43,839 nucleotides of DNA from contig CANLOE010000058.1 in the NCBI GenBank assembly GCA_947492745.1, positions 1 through 43,839 on the forward strand. The letters run 5' to 3'. Shown here one piece after another: positions 43,768-43,839 of this stretch. The notes under the pieces were generated by a model that saw only the letters and a list, made by a program, of their open reading frames with translations, was not told the origin of the DNA and did not search any database. The DNA comes from an uncultured Cyclobacteriaceae bacterium (lineage in GTDB: Bacteria; Bacteroidota; Bacteroidia; Cytophagales; Cyclobacteriaceae). A program made the translations under genes and the position numbers. Numbering within the stretch: the stretch's first letter is position 1; every line of letters begins with the position of its first letter.

Positions 43768-43839
43768 ATACAAATTTAGGTTTTAAATGTCGTATAAGAT
43801 TCCGCTGGTCATTTTGTTTCAATCAAGGCGAGAACCGCA
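43768..43839 (+). repeat. Element A copy 7, cut by window end
   Basis: ATACAAATTTAGGTTTTAAA and then GTCGTATAAGATTCCGC match the left half of element A. The window stops before the central hairpin. Confidence 0.8.

Overview
The window looks like a chromosomal segment of a free-living, probably aerobic and marine or soil, gliding-type Bacteroidota (Cytophagales-like; the genus cannot be fixed from sequence alone). The grounds are type IX secretion (T9SS) signals of both known kinds (a type A tail on the cellulase, a gliding-motility/CHU_C type B tail on the adhesin), a PorP/SprF protein, an Oar-like TonB-dependent receptor, TAnnTTTG promoter elements, near absence of Shine-Dalgarno sequences, and several TTG starts.

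Layout. 1-1140: AT-rich, no gene. 1141-6936: a 1931-residue secreted cellulase with the order signal peptide, GH9, CBM3c, five ~110-residue Bacteroidota-type repeats, GH48, T9SS tail. 7049-8119: a graveyard of small inverted-repeat elements around a frameshifted IS1380-family transposase remnant. 8217-11000: a small membrane protein, then an alpha/beta hydrolase and a convergent SRPBCC-like gene bracketed by two direct copies of a 214-bp element. 11809-14935 (minus): a secreted M14 metallopeptidase and a downstream hypothetical gene. 15339-16676: PhoD-like phosphatase. 17344-21284: Oar-like TonB receptor plus small beta-barrel. 22127-23935 (minus): scpA and a flippase-like membrane protein, abutting. 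24139-26875: dxs overlapping an alpha/beta hydrolase. 27144-29474: a membrane/zinc-ribbon protein and two small hypotheticals among repeats. 30290-31543: phytase-like-esterase lipoprotein. 32502-40182: a likely operon of a giant HYR-repeat adhesin, PorP/SprF and OmpA-like protein. 40445-43018 (minus): AsmA-like protein. 43299-43373: tRNA-Val(TAC).

Two themes stand out. The first is the cellulase, which carries the same catalytic pairing as the thermophile enzyme CelA (processive GH9-CBM3c endoglucanase plus GH48 cellobiohydrolase in one chain), but with the crystalline-cellulose CBM3 modules replaced by five Bacteroidota repeats and with T9SS export. GH48 is scarce in Bacteroidota. The second is that nearly every intergenic gap holds short non-coding terminal-inverted-repeat elements of at least five kinds (called A to E here). 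Many have a central hairpin. Three copies of the CCC...GGG superfamily (B, C) have exact 5-bp A/T-rich target duplications. A and B have each inserted into the other at different places. The degenerate IS1380 transposase beside them suggests, without proving, what mobilised them.

All calls rest on reading motifs and repeats by eye; no database search was possible.
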